64,000 bases of DNA from JAJTFA01 sp051715425 (GCA_051715425.1 JBPXJS010000002.1:310001-374000), one strand, 5' to 3'. Numbered from the stretch's first letter, positions 1 through 10,050 are shown. Program-made: numbers and translations. Notes: a model not told the origin generated them from the letters alone.

Positions 1-1520
1 GTTTGCTGGTAAATCAGCTGGTGCTCAAAAAAGAATTTCCAGAGTTGAAATGTTTTGGAAACTTCGGCTGTAAGTATATTGATGGTGCCGGTTTGTTGCT
101 GTGGCAACGCTTTATCGTTTACGTATACCAGGTTATGCAGCACATAATAGTTTACCTTAAGTTCAAGATTGTTTTTAAAAGAATTGGTTTTAAGTGTGCC
201 TCCGGTTTTGGTATAAAAGGTTGGGTTAAAATTGTTGTTCCATATAAACTGGTTGGCCTTAAATAACTGCATGGTAAAATCGGGCCGGTATTGTTGAATG
301 GTTGCTTCAGGTATCAGATCCAGCCATTTGGTTGATAAGGTATAATACCCGTTTAACTTATAATCTCCGGCATTATATCCGGCAACGGTATAGTTGGCAC
401 GAATACCGTAAATGGCTTTGTTCTTTTTTACATCAGTTTGATCAAATCCACCTGCAATATCTGCATTATAAAAAAAGCGGGTAAATGCTGTTTGTGCTGT
501 ATTGATGAGGTGATAACCTCCACCTGCAAAAAATACCAACCGCATACTATCCGCGCTAAGTTTGCTGAAATATTGCAACTCTATGCTGTTGGATAGTTTT
601 CCGTAATAGGCAGAATCGCTGGTGGTGGAAGTGGTATCGTAATAGCGGTTGGGAAATAAAACAGAATCCTCGTCACCATCATTATCAAACACAAAACTGA
701 TTTCGTGGGCATGCAGGGTATGCGATAATTGAAACTGCGGGGCAAAGGAATAAAGACTGTCTTCGCCAACAGAGGTAAAACCACCGTTACCAAATTTTAC
801 ATATTGTTTTATATACCCGTCACGCGATTTAAAACGGGTTTGAGAATTATTGAGTTTAACCAGCACCGTTTTATTGGCCCCTGTAAGCGATTCAAAAGCC
901 GAGTCGCTTTGGATTCCACCACTTTCTTCATTTACTCCTTTGTTCCATATGGCATGAGCAAGCAGTTCATACCTTTTGTTTTTACTGAAGTAGTGCGTAA
1001 AAAACTGGTAATTATACATGCTGGTTAATTGTTTCAGATAAAACCCCTGAGAGGTAATGCGCTGATACTCCAATCCGGCATTCCAGCGGGGCAGGATATT
1101 TTGAGCATGTTTTGCCTGAAGAAAAATAACCTCATTGGATCCCTGGGCATAAAACAAATCGGTATAAGGTATTTTGGTATTGTAGAAACGGGTGTTTTGG
1201 GGATCAATAAAATAAGGTTCCAGCGGATTAAATCCATATTGAAATCCGGCTTCTCTTTCAGGGGTAAACAGCAGGGGTCTGATGGCTGTACCCACGTTTC
1301 CCAGATCCTGAAACACGATATGTTTTTTAAAACCGGGATGAAAAATTTCATTGCGCAATAAACCGGTGTCGATAGGTATATAGGTAAGGCTCAGGTTTAT
1401 TTCCCTTTCCGTAATGTATCGGGTGGAGCGGGGCAGGCTGCGCAAACTATCCTGAGCCTGGACAGTAATACCGGCCAGCAGGAGTATACATATGGATATG
1501 ACAAATCTTTTCAGAGGCAC
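1..1520 (-). CDS. Putative porin (Porin_10 family), C-terminus off left edge
   Basis: The minus-strand frame stays open from a GTG at 1520-1518 to the left edge, about 506 codons with no stop. The product begins with a signal peptide (basic start VPLKR, hydrophobic stretch, TVQA before QDS). Next comes a conserved-looking early block (HPGFKKHIVFQDLGNVGTA) and then long aromatic-rich alternating segments typical of an outer-membrane beta barrel. I recognise this as the Bacteroidota putative porin family. It starts 3 bases after the stop of the upstream T9SS gene, so the two are probably cotranscribed. No ATG fits the signal peptide, so GTG is the likely start. The 3' end is outside the window. 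Several shorter plus-strand frames over this stretch are shadows. Confidence 0.8.
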   Translation of the reverse strand, partial: MPLKRFVISICILLLAGITVQAQDSLRSLPRSTRYITEREINLSLTYIPIDTGLLRNEIFHPGFKKHIVFQDLGNVGTAIRPLLFTPEREAGFQYGFNPLEPYFIDPQNTRFYNTKIPYTDLFYAQGSNEVIFLQAKHAQNILPRWNAGLEYQRITSQGFYLKQLTSMYNYQFFTHYFSKNKRYELLAHAIWNKGVNEESGGIQSDSAFESLTGANKTVLVKLNNSQTRFKSRDGYIKQYVKFGNGGFTSVGEDSLYSFAPQFQLSHTLHAHEISFVFDNDGDEDSVLFPNRYYDTTSTTSDSAYYGKLSNSIELQYFSKLSADSMRLVFFAGGGYHLINTAQTAFTRFFYNADIAGGFDQTDVKKNKAIYGIRANYTVAGYNAGDYKLNGYYTLSTKWLDLIPEATIQQYRPDFTMQLFKANQFIWNNNFNPTFYTKTGGTLKTNSFKNNLELKVNYYVLHNLVYVNDKALPQQQTGTINILTAEVSKTFQLWKFFFEHQLIYQQ

Positions 1521-1523
1521 GGT

Positions 1524-2930
1524 TTATTTTGTCACCTTCATTACCTGAAACCCGCTTTCTGTTTTAAGCTGTAGCAGATAAATTCCCTGCTGAAGGTTTT
1601 CGGTATGAAGCTGAATTTGCTCTTGGTTTGGCTGCAAATAAAAGTTTTTTTCAGCAACAAGTTGCCCCTGAATATTCAATAATCGTGCATAAAGTGTTTG
1701 AGATTGGTGTTTTTGCAGGCTTATGGTTAAGTCATCTGCAAAAGGATTTGGGTACACCCTTCTCGCAATGCTGCTTTGTTCTTCATACAAGGCAAGCGGG
1801 AAATTGGTATTCATTACAAACAATCCTTCACTGATATCGCTTACAAGGATATTGCCCGAAGGCAAAAAAGGCCAAACGCCCCAACATCCGTGAAATCCGG
1901 TATAACCTCCAGGCGGATTTAAGGTATACGTATCATAATAAGCAGCCACTTTAGGTACACCCGGAAACTGCAAAGAGGCCGGATTGCGCAGGTCGTAAAT
2001 ATAAATGCCATCCTCATAGCTGGATACAAATGCAAACCCACCCTTCCAATAAGCATTGTGTGGTAATGCACCGGTATGCGAGTTCCAAACAGTTTTAAAT
2101 GATGGGTTGGCTATATCAGAAATATCATAAAGTTTTATTCCCAGCCCCTGGTTTTCATCGGTAAACATCAACCATTTTCCGGTGCTGTCAATCCACGGGC
2201 TGTGGTTATAACCACTTTGCGGATAGGGTGGTGCTATCGATCCAAGCAATACCGGATTGGTGGCATTGCGCATATCAAAAATATAGAGGCCCGCATATTC
2301 ACCGGAAAGGTAAGCGGTATCATTCCGCGCATACATCTCATGCACCTTACTAAAAGTACCGGCCGGTGGATTAAGCCTGGCAATTAATTCCGGACGCTCC
2401 GGGTTGTTAAGTGATAATACATCCATGGCCGAAAGCCCCGCAGGCTTAAGCAAATTGGTGCACATATACAGGCGTTTGCTGGCTGCCTCAATAAAAATAG
2501 TATGGGTGGATGATCCGAATGTATCGTTATTAAATACCTCAACCACAGAATCCGGCAGGTATTGTAAATCAAAAATTTGTAAGCCACCCGTACCGGAAGT
2601 TCGGTCAGAAACGGTGTACAGGTAATGGGAGTAAGTGTCGTAATCCCTGTTGATGGCCGATTTTGCCCTTCCTGCTTTTACATCGCAAAATACCATCTGG
2701 CTTGGGTCGGTAACATCAAACACATAAATACTGTCAGTACTGCCTGCAATAAAATACTCCCTGTTTTTTATATTGTCTTTCCAGCCCGTGCAATCATTCC
2801 ATATCTGATCTCCGTCAACCTTTGGCAGGTTAGGGTTATTCCACTTGCTTAATACTTTCAGGTTTTGTGAATCCTGTGCATTGGCAGCAACAAACCAAAG
2901 AAGGAATGTGAGGGCAAGTACTTTTTTCAT
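1524..2930 (-). CDS. LVIVD-repeat (choice-of-anchor B-like) protein with T9SS type A sorting domain
   Basis: This is a 468-residue secreted protein. Residues 1-19 form a signal peptide ending ANAQ. The body has repeated blade-like segments (IYVFDVTDPSQ, LQIFDLQYLPD, LYIFDMRNATNP, IKLYDISDIANP, IYIYDLRNPAS), the LVIVD/choice-of-anchor B pattern expected to form a beta propeller. The last ~80 residues, starting YPNPFADDL, are a type A T9SS sorting domain ending in a KVTK tail. The protein is therefore expected to be secreted through T9SS and anchored or released at the cell surface. Its start overlaps the stop of the downstream-coordinate phosphorylase gene by 4 bases (ATGA-type), an operon-like arrangement. 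The ligand or role is unknown. Confidence 0.85.
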   Translation of the reverse strand: MKKVLALTFLLWFVAANAQDSQNLKVLSKWNNPNLPKVDGDQIWNDCTGWKDNIKNREYFIAGSTDSIYVFDVTDPSQMVFCDVKAGRAKSAINRDYDTYSHYLYTVSDRTSGTGGLQIFDLQYLPDSVVEVFNNDTFGSSTHTIFIEAASKRLYMCTNLLKPAGLSAMDVLSLNNPERPELIARLNPPAGTFSKVHEMYARNDTAYLSGEYAGLYIFDMRNATNPVLLGSIAPPYPQSGYNHSPWIDSTGKWLMFTDENQGLGIKLYDISDIANPSFKTVWNSHTGALPHNAYWKGGFAFVSSYEDGIYIYDLRNPASLQFPGVPKVAAYYDTYTLNPPGGYTGFHGCWGVWPFLPSGNILVSDISEGLFVMNTNFPLALYEEQSSIARRVYPNPFADDLTISLQKHQSQTLYARLLNIQGQLVAEKNFYLQPNQEQIQLHTENLQQGIYLLQLKTESGFQVMKVTK

Positions 2931-3742
2931 AATTCGCGGATGAGTTCTTTGATGATCAAGGACATGTTTGGCTCTGCTTTGGTTGCAGCATGAATCACAT
3001 CCTCCAAAGTTGTTTTTTCCGGCTGGTCGGGCAATCCCATATCTGTAATAACCGAAATGGCAAAAACCGGAATATCCATATGCCGGGCAACAATATTCTC
3101 AGGAACTGAGCTCATGCCCACCGCATCGGCACCAATAATTCTCAGGTATTTATATTCTGCCCTTGTTTCAAGCGTAGGGCCCTGAACGGCCGCATAAACC
3201 CCTTCATGTGCCACTATATTGTTTTTTGCAGCAATATCTTTTGCGCGTTTGATGAGGTTAAAATCATAAGGTTCGCTCATTTCGGGGAAACGTGGTCCAA
3301 GGCTGTCCTCATTTTTTCCACGCAATGGGTGATCGGGCAGCAGGTTAATATGGTCGTTCAGAATCATCAGTTCCGATACCTTGTAAGCCGGGTTTAATCC
3401 GCCTGAGGCATTGGAAATAATCAGGGTTTGGATGCCTAAAAATTTCATTACCCTTACAGGAAATGTTACCTGCTGCAGGTTATACCCTTCATAAAAATGA
3501 AACCTTCCCTGCATGCATACCACCTGTTTGCCTCCCAGTAAACCAAATATCAGTTTGCCTGCATGGCTCTCCACAGTTGATACCGGAAAATGCGGAATAT
3601 CGCGGTACGAAATTTCGGTATGTATTTCAATATCCTGTACCAGTCCGCCAAGGCCCGTACCCAAAATAATACCTGCCTGCGGGGTTGAGTTTTGTTTGCT
3701 TTTAATAAAGGCTACTGCCTCATTGATTTGTTGAATGAACAT
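2927..3742 (-). CDS. punA: Purine-nucleoside phosphorylase, trimeric low-mass type
   Basis: This 271-residue cytosolic enzyme phosphorolyses purine nucleosides to the free base and ribose-1-phosphate in purine salvage. Family motifs are in order: GTGLGG near residue 29, SHAGKL, MQGRFHFYEGY, SNASGGLNP (phosphate and ribose site), YAAVQGPTLET (base-pocket Glu) and GMSSVPENIVARH. The base-specificity position, usually Asn in ITN of 6-oxopurine enzymes, reads ITD here, which might widen the base range. Length is normal for the family. It overlaps lpxK by 23 bases upstream and the T9SS gene by 4 bases downstream, consistent with one transcript. Confidence 0.93.
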   Translation of the reverse strand: MFIQQINEAVAFIKSKQNSTPQAGIILGTGLGGLVQDIEIHTEISYRDIPHFPVSTVESHAGKLIFGLLGGKQVVCMQGRFHFYEGYNLQQVTFPVRVMKFLGIQTLIISNASGGLNPAYKVSELMILNDHINLLPDHPLRGKNEDSLGPRFPEMSEPYDFNLIKRAKDIAAKNNIVAHEGVYAAVQGPTLETRAEYKYLRIIGADAVGMSSVPENIVARHMDIPVFAISVITDMGLPDQPEKTTLEDVIHAATKAEPNMSLIIKELIREL

Positions 3743-4784
3743 AATTGCTGATGGCGTTTAATAATTCCTGTCCGTTTTGGTTAATGAAATAAATTTCCAT
3801 TGGCCAGTAATACACAGGAAGTTGTTCGATATAATGTTTATGAGCATGCCCCTGAAGGCGTTTGGCATCTTTTTCTGTGGTTACCAATAATGAATCGGCA
3901 TATTGCAAAAGTGCCAAACGTTCGCTCAAATCTTTCAGTTCTTTGTCGGTATAGTTGTGGTGGTCGCTAAAACGCATAAAGTGTTTCAGGGTAGTATGTT
4001 TTTGTAGTTGCTGCTCAAATAAGGCATGTCTGGCAATACCTGCAAAGCCTATGGTTTGGTGTTTACCGATGCCGGCAACAGCCAGGGTACTTTTATTAAA
4101 AACATGAACCAGTTCAGTGCTGTACCTGATGCCCGTAAAAAATACCTGCTGATGAGGCAATGGTTTTATTTCTGCCACCAGTTGTTCCTGTTGCTGTTTG
4201 CTAATATCATCGGGGCATTTGGTAACAATGATCATATCTGCTCTTTTGTAAGCACTTCTGAATTCCCTTAAACGTCCGGAAGGCAGCAGCCAGTCTCTGG
4301 TAAACAATTGATCAAAAGGAGTAAGTATAATATTAAAACCGGGCTTAATACTCAGGTGCTGAAAACCATCATCCATCAGTATCACTTCCGTATCGGGTGC
4401 ATCGGCCAGCAGATCGGGCACACCCAGCACGCGGTTTTCACTCACCGCCACCGGCACATCCCTGAATTTTTGTTTAATCTGCAAGGGCTCATCACCAATA
4501 TCAGCCGCTGTTGATACGCCATCTGCCAGCACATAACCTGTTGTTTTGCGCATATAACCCCTGCTAAGCACGGCCAGCTTGTAATGGTCTTTTAAAGCGG
4601 CAATAATCCACTCTATATGAGGGGTTTTTCCGGTGCCACCAGCTGAAATATTGCCCACACATACAATTGGAAACTCAAAATCCATGCGGGTTAATACCCC
4701 TGCTTTATACAAGAGGTTTCTGATAAATATACCGGTACCGTAAAGCAGGGTAAAGGGCAATAATAACAGGCGAAGCAGCAACAT
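3720..4784 (-). CDS. lpxK: Tetraacyldisaccharide 4'-kinase LpxK
   Basis: LpxK phosphorylates the 4' position of the lipid A disaccharide precursor at the inner membrane, using ATP. The protein opens with a hydrophobic segment (LLLRLLLLPFTLLYG) and has a Walker A loop SAGGTGKTP at residues 46-54. Then come LSRGYMR, the DEPL..K segment and DDGFQHL, the Walker-B-like motif of this family. I start it at the ATG at 4784, giving 354 residues, the usual family length. The frame stays open to an ATG at 4955, but the extra 57 residues have no LpxK character. It overlaps punA by 23 bases. A single lpxK outside a lipid A cluster is normal. Confidence 0.92.
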   Translation of the reverse strand: MLLLRLLLLPFTLLYGTGIFIRNLLYKAGVLTRMDFEFPIVCVGNISAGGTGKTPHIEWIIAALKDHYKLAVLSRGYMRKTTGYVLADGVSTAADIGDEPLQIKQKFRDVPVAVSENRVLGVPDLLADAPDTEVILMDDGFQHLSIKPGFNIILTPFDQLFTRDWLLPSGRLREFRSAYKRADMIIVTKCPDDISKQQQEQLVAEIKPLPHQQVFFTGIRYSTELVHVFNKSTLAVAGIGKHQTIGFAGIARHALFEQQLQKHTTLKHFMRFSDHHNYTDKELKDLSERLALLQYADSLLVTTEKDAKRLQGHAHKHYIEQLPVYYWPMEIYFINQNGQELLNAISNYVHSTNQ

Positions 4785-5200
4785 TACTGCAAGTATAACA
4801 ATTAAACTGATGGAATGCGGATGATAAACATCATTTAACCAATGGTTACATACTGGATAATAAAACACAGCAGCACCAGCAATAATATAAACAGAATACC
4901 GCTCAGGGTAAATTCTTTTAGTTCCGGTCCGTTTTGCCAAATTTTCATGCAACAAATGTCACCACAGCAGGCAAACCAATCAATCGCCTGATCAGGGTAT
5001 ATTTTACAGGAAGAGCTGTTTTTTTACCTGCTGGTTTGGCTGTCCACACTTTCTGTCAGGCTGTTGAAATATCCACATTAAGGCCATAATTCTGTGGATT
5101 ACCATAGCGCCAATACCCCTAATTTGCAGGCTTGTTTGGCTGGCAGCAACAGGATGTATGCAGCCGTGCCGGCCTTTGATGAAATTGAAACGTAGAGATT
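4785..5200. other. Divergent intergenic region between lpxK and parE
   Basis: This 416-base gap between divergent genes must hold the lpxK and parE promoters. The right half is richer in GC-mixed sequence and includes CCTAATTTG near 5117, a weak resemblance to the Bacteroidota -7 box. I see no tRNA, no strong hairpin and no additional reading frame other than the in-frame upstream extension of lpxK. Confidence 0.4.
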
Positions 5201-7078
5201 ATGGCAGAAAAAGAAAAAGTGATTTATGATGAAAGCAGCATACGCTCCCTTGACTGGAAGGAGCATATACGTCTGCGCCCGGGTATGTATATTGGTAAAC
5301 TGGGTGATGGTTCTGCTCCGGATGACGGAGTTTATGTATTGCTCAAGGAAGTAGTTGATAACTCAATTGACGAGCATGTAATGGGTCATGGCAAAACCAT
5401 TGATATTAAAATACAGGATAATAAAGTATATATACGCGATTATGGGCGTGGCATACCACTGGGTAAGGTGGTTGATGTAGTGAGCAAGATAAATACCGGT
5501 GGTAAATACGATTCCAAAGCGTTTCAAAAATCGGTTGGATTAAACGGGGTGGGAACCAAGGCTGTAAATGCATTGGCGGTTTATTTTAAAGTACAATCGT
5601 ACCGCGATGGAAAAACGGTAGCGGCCGAGTTTACCAAAGGCGAGCTGGTAAAAGAATTTAAACAACAGCAAACCCTGGAGCCCGATGGTACCCTGGTGGT
5701 ATTTACCCCGGATGATACCATTTTTAAACATTACCACTATATCCCTGAGTTTATAGAAAATATGTTGTGGAACTATGCTTACCTCAACTCGGGGTTAACC
5801 ATTAACTACAACGATAAAAAATTCTACTCCAAAGATGGCTTGCTCGATTTGCTTAAACGCAAAACCAACGAAGAGGAAATACGTTACCCCATTATTCACC
5901 TCAAAGGGGAGGATATTGAAGTGGCCATTACCCACGAAAATCAATATGGCGAAGAATATTACTCTTTTGTAAACGGACAACATACCACCCAGGGCGGAAC
6001 CCACCTGCAGGCTTTCCGTGACGCCTTTGCCAAAACCATACGCGATTTTTATAAAAGGGAATTTGACCTGGCCGATATGCGTGCCTCCATTATTGCCGCA
6101 GTAAGTGTGCGTGTGCAGGAGCCTGTATTCGAATCGCAAACAAAAACCAAACTGGGCTCCATTAATATGGGTGTAGATGGGCCAACGGTAAAACAACATG
6201 CCATGGACTTTATGAAAAAAGCCCTGGATGATTACCTGCACAAACACCCGCAAACGGCCGAAGCTTTATTAAAACGAATTAACCAGAGCGAGCGTGAGCG
6301 CAAAGAAATGGCCGGTATTAAAAAGCTGGCCAACGAGCGCGCCAAAAAAGCTTCTCTGCACAATAAAAAATTACGCGATTGCCGCTTTCACTATGATGAG
6401 GAAAAAAATGAAAGGCGCCACGATTCTACCTTGTTTATTACCGAGGGTGATTCTGCCAGTGGTTCCATTACCAAAAGCCGCGATGTAGAAACACAGGCAG
6501 TTTTTAGCCTCAGGGGTAAGCCGCTTAATTGTTATGGCCTAACCAAAAAAGTGGTTTACGAAAACGAAGAGTTTAACCTCCTGCAACATGCCTTAAATAT
6601 TGAAGAAGGATTGGAAGGGTTGCGCTACAACCGTATTGTTATTGCAACCGATGCCGATGTGGATGGCATGCATATACGCCTGCTGATGCTTACCTTCTTT
6701 ATGCAGTTTTTTCCCGATCTGGTAAAAAACGGTCACCTCTATATTCTGGAAACACCTTTGTTCCGTGTGCGCAATAAACAACAAACCATTTATTGCTACA
6801 GCGAGGAAGAAAAACAAAGGGCAATGGCCAAACTGGGTGTGCGTCCGGAAATTACCCGATTCAAAGGTCTGGGAGAAATTTCACCGGAAGAGTTCGGGTT
6901 ATTTATTGGAGAAGATATTAAACTGCAACCTGTTATTCTTACCCAGGATACACCTATACCAAAACTGCTTGAATATTTTATGGGCAAAAACACCATCGAC
7001 AGGCAGAACTTTATTATAGAAAACCTGAGGGTAGAAAAGGATGTGGTTACCAAGGAAGAAGTGGAAGAAGAAGTTTGA
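5201..7078 (+). CDS. parE: DNA topoisomerase IV subunit B (GyrB/ParE type)
   Basis: This is the ATPase and TOPRIM subunit of a type IIA topoisomerase that, with ParC, decatenates chromosomes. The 625-residue length suits ParE. The GHKL ATPase domain is at the N-terminus (EVVDNSIDEH, DYGRGIP, GLNGVGTKAVNAL). The TOPRIM domain has the Glu motif LFITEGDSASGS and the acidic motif TDADVDGMHIR. The C-terminus holds RFKGLGEISPEEF. EGDSASGS rather than EGDSAGGS is, from memory, the Bacteroidota ParE form. parC follows after a 269-base gap filled with intergenic repeats. Confidence 0.95.
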   Translation: MAEKEKVIYDESSIRSLDWKEHIRLRPGMYIGKLGDGSAPDDGVYVLLKEVVDNSIDEHVMGHGKTIDIKIQDNKVYIRDYGRGIPLGKVVDVVSKINTGGKYDSKAFQKSVGLNGVGTKAVNALAVYFKVQSYRDGKTVAAEFTKGELVKEFKQQQTLEPDGTLVVFTPDDTIFKHYHYIPEFIENMLWNYAYLNSGLTINYNDKKFYSKDGLLDLLKRKTNEEEIRYPIIHLKGEDIEVAITHENQYGEEYYSFVNGQHTTQGGTHLQAFRDAFAKTIRDFYKREFDLADMRASIIAAVSVRVQEPVFESQTKTKLGSINMGVDGPTVKQHAMDFMKKALDDYLHKHPQTAEALLKRINQSERERKEMAGIKKLANERAKKASLHNKKLRDCRFHYDEEKNERRHDSTLFITEGDSASGSITKSRDVETQAVFSLRGKPLNCYGLTKKVVYENEEFNLLQHALNIEEGLEGLRYNRIVIATDADVDGMHIRLLMLTFFMQFFPDLVKNGHLYILETPLFRVRNKQQTIYCYSEEEKQRAMAKLGVRPEITRFKGLGEISPEEFGLFIGEDIKLQPVILTQDTPIPKLLEYFMGKNTIDRQNFIIENLRVEKDVVTKEEVEEEV

Positions 7079-7347
7079 TGGGCTGGTAATTAGTGCTCAG
7101 TGCTTGGTGCTCAGTGCTCAGTGCATAGTTAGGAAGTTCGAAGTTGAGGAGTTCGAAGCTGGGAATTGGTTATAGGGTAGGGCTGTGAGTTTGTTTTGTG
7201 ATTAACGCTGCGTCTCTACCTTTGCGCCTCTTGCGCCTTTGCGAGAAAAAAAAGTGTTGAGTAGGGAATTTGAAATGATGGATATTAAAGTTTTAAGTGT
7301 AGAAAAAAGTATGCCGTGCACTATTTACTGTGCACCAATTAATAAGG
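7079..7347. repeat. Degenerate word-like intergenic repeats between parE and parC
   Basis: The parE-parC gap is filled with short near-repeated words. AGTGCTCAGTGC-type units occur around 7092-7122, GAAGTTCGAAGTTGAGGAGTTCGAAG around 7133-7158, and a TTTGCGCCTCTTGCGCCTTTGCGAG run around 7220-7245. No reading frame is supported. The same words, inverted (GCACTGAGCACT), appear at about 12078-12089 after the DUF4919 gene, so this is a dispersed family. The parC start at 7348 lies immediately after the repeats. Confidence 0.6.
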
Positions 7348-10050
7348 ATGGAAGAGAACAATACAGTAAACAATGAGCATGGGTTACATAGTGTAATACC
7401 TGTTACCGGTTTGTACGAAAACTGGTTTCTGGATTATGCTTCTTATGTAATCCTGGAGCGTGCGGTGCCTGCCGTAAATGATGGGCTAAAGCCTGTGCAG
7501 CGCAGGATTTTGCATGCCATGAAAGAAATGGATGATGGCCGTTTTAATAAGGCTGCCAATATCATCGGGCAAACCATGCAGTATCACCCGCATGGAGATG
7601 CAGCTATTGGTGATGCCATGGTGGGTCTGGGGCAAAAAGACCTGATGATTGAAACGCAGGGAAACTGGGGCGATGTGCGCACGGGCGATGCTTCTGCTGC
7701 TCCGCGTTATATCGAAGCCCGCTTATCTAAATTTGCCCTCGAAATTGCTTTTAACGGTCAAACTACCGAGTGGCAGGCTTCTTATGATGGACGTAAAAAA
7801 GAACCGGTAACCCTTCCTATGAAATTCCCTTTGCTGGTGGCTCAGGGCGTAGAGGGTATTGCCGTTGGTTTGGCTACCAAAATATTGCCGCACAATTTCT
7901 GCGAAATATTACGTGCCGCTATTGATGCTACCAAAGGCAAAACAGTTGATATATACCCGGATTTTGCTACCGGTGGTATGGTGGATGTTACCAACTACAA
8001 CAAAGGTGCAAAAGGTGGAAAGGTGCGTGTTCGGGCTAAAATAGAGGAGCTCGATAAAAAAACACTGCTTATTAAGGATATTCCTTTTTCAACCACCACA
8101 TCAAGCTTAATCGATTCGATTATTAAAGCCAATGATGCGGGTAAAATTAAAATCAAAAAGGTAATTGATAATACGGCTAAAGATGTGGAGATCGAAATTC
8201 AACTGGCTCCCGGTGTTTCGCCTGATATTACCATTGATGCCCTTTATGCATTTACCGATTGCGAAGTGAGTATTTCGCCTAATGCTTGCGTGATTGTAAA
8301 CGAAAAGCCCATTTTTACTGATGTGGCTGAACTGCTGCGTTTGTCGGTGGAGTACACACGCGAGTTGCTGAAACGTGAGCTGGAAATACGCAAAGGAGAG
8401 CTGGAGGAAAACTGGCATTTTTCTTCCCTCGAAAAAATATTTATAGAAAAACGCATTTACCGCGATATTGAAGAGTGCGAAACCTTTGAAGCTGTAATTG
8501 ATACCATCTTTAAAGGAATGAACAAATTCAGAAAACTGTTCAGACGCGATATTACCGAAGATGATATTTTAAAACTTACCGACATTAAAATTAAACGGAT
8601 TTCCAAGTACGATTCGTTTAAGGCTGATGAAGTGATGCGCAAGATAGAGGAGGAGATGGTGCAGGTACAAAACGACCTCGATAACCTCAAACCTTATCAG
8701 GTGAAGTATTATGAAAACCTGTTGAAAAAATATGGCAAAGGCCGTGAGCGCAAAACCGAAATAAAAATATTCGATACCATACAGGCCAATCAGGTGGCTA
8801 TTGCCAACAAAAAGCTGTACGTGAACCGTGCCGAAGGTTTTGTGGGTACAGGCAATGCCATGAAAAACGATGAATACATTTGCGACTGCTCCGATATTGA
8901 TGATATCATTGTATTCCGCAAGGATGGCAAAATGCAGGTAAGCAAGGTGCAGGATAAATCTTTTGTGGGTAAAGATGTGCTGCATGTAGATGTGTTCCGC
9001 AAAAACGATGAGCGCAGAATTTATAATATGATTTACCTGGATGGTAAAACCAAAACCAGCTACGCCAAACGTTTTGCTGTAATGGGTATTACCCGCGATA
9101 AGGAATACGATCTTACCACCGGCAGCGCCAACAGCAAGGTATTGTACTTTACTGCCAACCCCAACAGTGAGGCCGAATTGGTAGAGATTGCCCTCAGCCC
9201 TATGTCGCACGCACGTAAACTTACTTTCGATTATAATTTTGCAGAGCTGGCCATTAAAGGGCGCCAATCAGTTGGTAATATTGTTAGCAAATACCTTATT
9301 AAATCCATCCGCTTAAAACAAAAAGGAGCTTCAACCCTGGGCGGACGCAAAATCTGGTACGATGAAGTAATTGGCCGCCTCAATGTAGACGATCGTGGGC
9401 GTTACCTCGGAGAGTTTGATACACATGATCAGATACTGGTATTGTATAAGGATGGAAATTATGAGTTAACCAATTTCGACCTGAGCAACCATTATGATGT
9501 GGCGCAGTTGCTGCATATCGGCAAGTTTAAGCCTAAGCGCCCGGTATCGCTGGTGTATTATAATGATAAGGAAAAAGCTTACCTCATTAAACGTTTTTAT
9601 ATAGAAACATTAACACAAAACAAGAAGTTTCTCTGTATCCCGGAGGGCGATAAAAACCGGGTGGTAATGGCAACCGACCAGCAAACGCCAATTGTGGTGC
9701 TGGAAAGAAAGGGCAGCAGCAAAAAGGAGAATACGGAAGAAACCATTAACCTGGCGAGTTTTATTGAAGTAAAAGGATGGAAAACCATAGGCAATAAATT
9801 TGCGGAGAAAGATTTTGTGGGACTTCAATTATTACCACCCGATCCTGAAACAGAAATAGAGGAAGAAATAAAAGAAGCCCTTCAACCACCGCCACAACAA
9901 ATGTTGCTGGTAAACGATGAGTTGCTGAAGGAAGAGGAAGAAAAAGTAAAACGCCTGCTGGCCGATGATCCGGAAGATAAAACCGAGAAACCAAAGAAAC
10001 CCAAAAACACCAGGCCCGGTCCCGATAACGACCAGCCGAAGTTGTTTTAA
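7348..10050 (+). CDS. parC: DNA topoisomerase IV subunit A (ParC/GyrA type)
   Basis: This is the DNA cleavage and rejoining subunit of topoisomerase IV. The N-terminal domain holds DYASYVILERAVPAVNDGLKPVQRR, HPHGDAAIGD and the catalytic tyrosine in AAPRYIEARLS (Tyr121 from this start). A coiled-coil tower region lies around residues 330-480, followed by a beta-pinwheel-like C-terminal domain and a charged tail rich in Lys, Glu and Pro. I chose the ATG at 7348 preceded by AATAAGG. A GTG 18 bases upstream adds only six unconvincing residues. The 900-residue length fits the long Bacteroidota form. A strong terminator follows. Confidence 0.94.
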   Translation: MEENNTVNNEHGLHSVIPVTGLYENWFLDYASYVILERAVPAVNDGLKPVQRRILHAMKEMDDGRFNKAANIIGQTMQYHPHGDAAIGDAMVGLGQKDLMIETQGNWGDVRTGDASAAPRYIEARLSKFALEIAFNGQTTEWQASYDGRKKEPVTLPMKFPLLVAQGVEGIAVGLATKILPHNFCEILRAAIDATKGKTVDIYPDFATGGMVDVTNYNKGAKGGKVRVRAKIEELDKKTLLIKDIPFSTTTSSLIDSIIKANDAGKIKIKKVIDNTAKDVEIEIQLAPGVSPDITIDALYAFTDCEVSISPNACVIVNEKPIFTDVAELLRLSVEYTRELLKRELEIRKGELEENWHFSSLEKIFIEKRIYRDIEECETFEAVIDTIFKGMNKFRKLFRRDITEDDILKLTDIKIKRISKYDSFKADEVMRKIEEEMVQVQNDLDNLKPYQVKYYENLLKKYGKGRERKTEIKIFDTIQANQVAIANKKLYVNRAEGFVGTGNAMKNDEYICDCSDIDDIIVFRKDGKMQVSKVQDKSFVGKDVLHVDVFRKNDERRIYNMIYLDGKTKTSYAKRFAVMGITRDKEYDLTTGSANSKVLYFTANPNSEAELVEIALSPMSHARKLTFDYNFAELAIKGRQSVGNIVSKYLIKSIRLKQKGASTLGGRKIWYDEVIGRLNVDDRGRYLGEFDTHDQILVLYKDGNYELTNFDLSNHYDVAQLLHIGKFKPKRPVSLVYYNDKEKAYLIKRFYIETLTQNKKFLCIPEGDKNRVVMATDQQTPIVVLERKGSSKKENTEETINLASFIEVKGWKTIGNKFAEKDFVGLQLLPPDPETEIEEEIKEALQPPPQQMLLVNDELLKEEEEKVKRLLADDPEDKTEKPKKPKNTRPGPDNDQPKLF

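Noticed and set aside
3..1361. Plus-strand open frames at 3-266, 302-484, 729-1028 and 1029-1361
   Set aside because: All are antisense to the continuous porin frame on the minus strand, which has family motifs and a signal peptide.
5795..6253. 152-residue antisense frame in parE
   Set aside because: Shadow of the ParE frame with no motif.
8569..9267. 232-residue antisense frame in parC
   Set aside because: It overlaps the conserved ParC sequence on the other strand and reflects codon bias, not a gene.
7348..10050. Reading the parE/parC pair as GyrB/GyrA
   Set aside because: The parE-parC order, ParE length (625) and lack of GyrB insert argue for topoisomerase IV, though a definitive distinction needs a tree.
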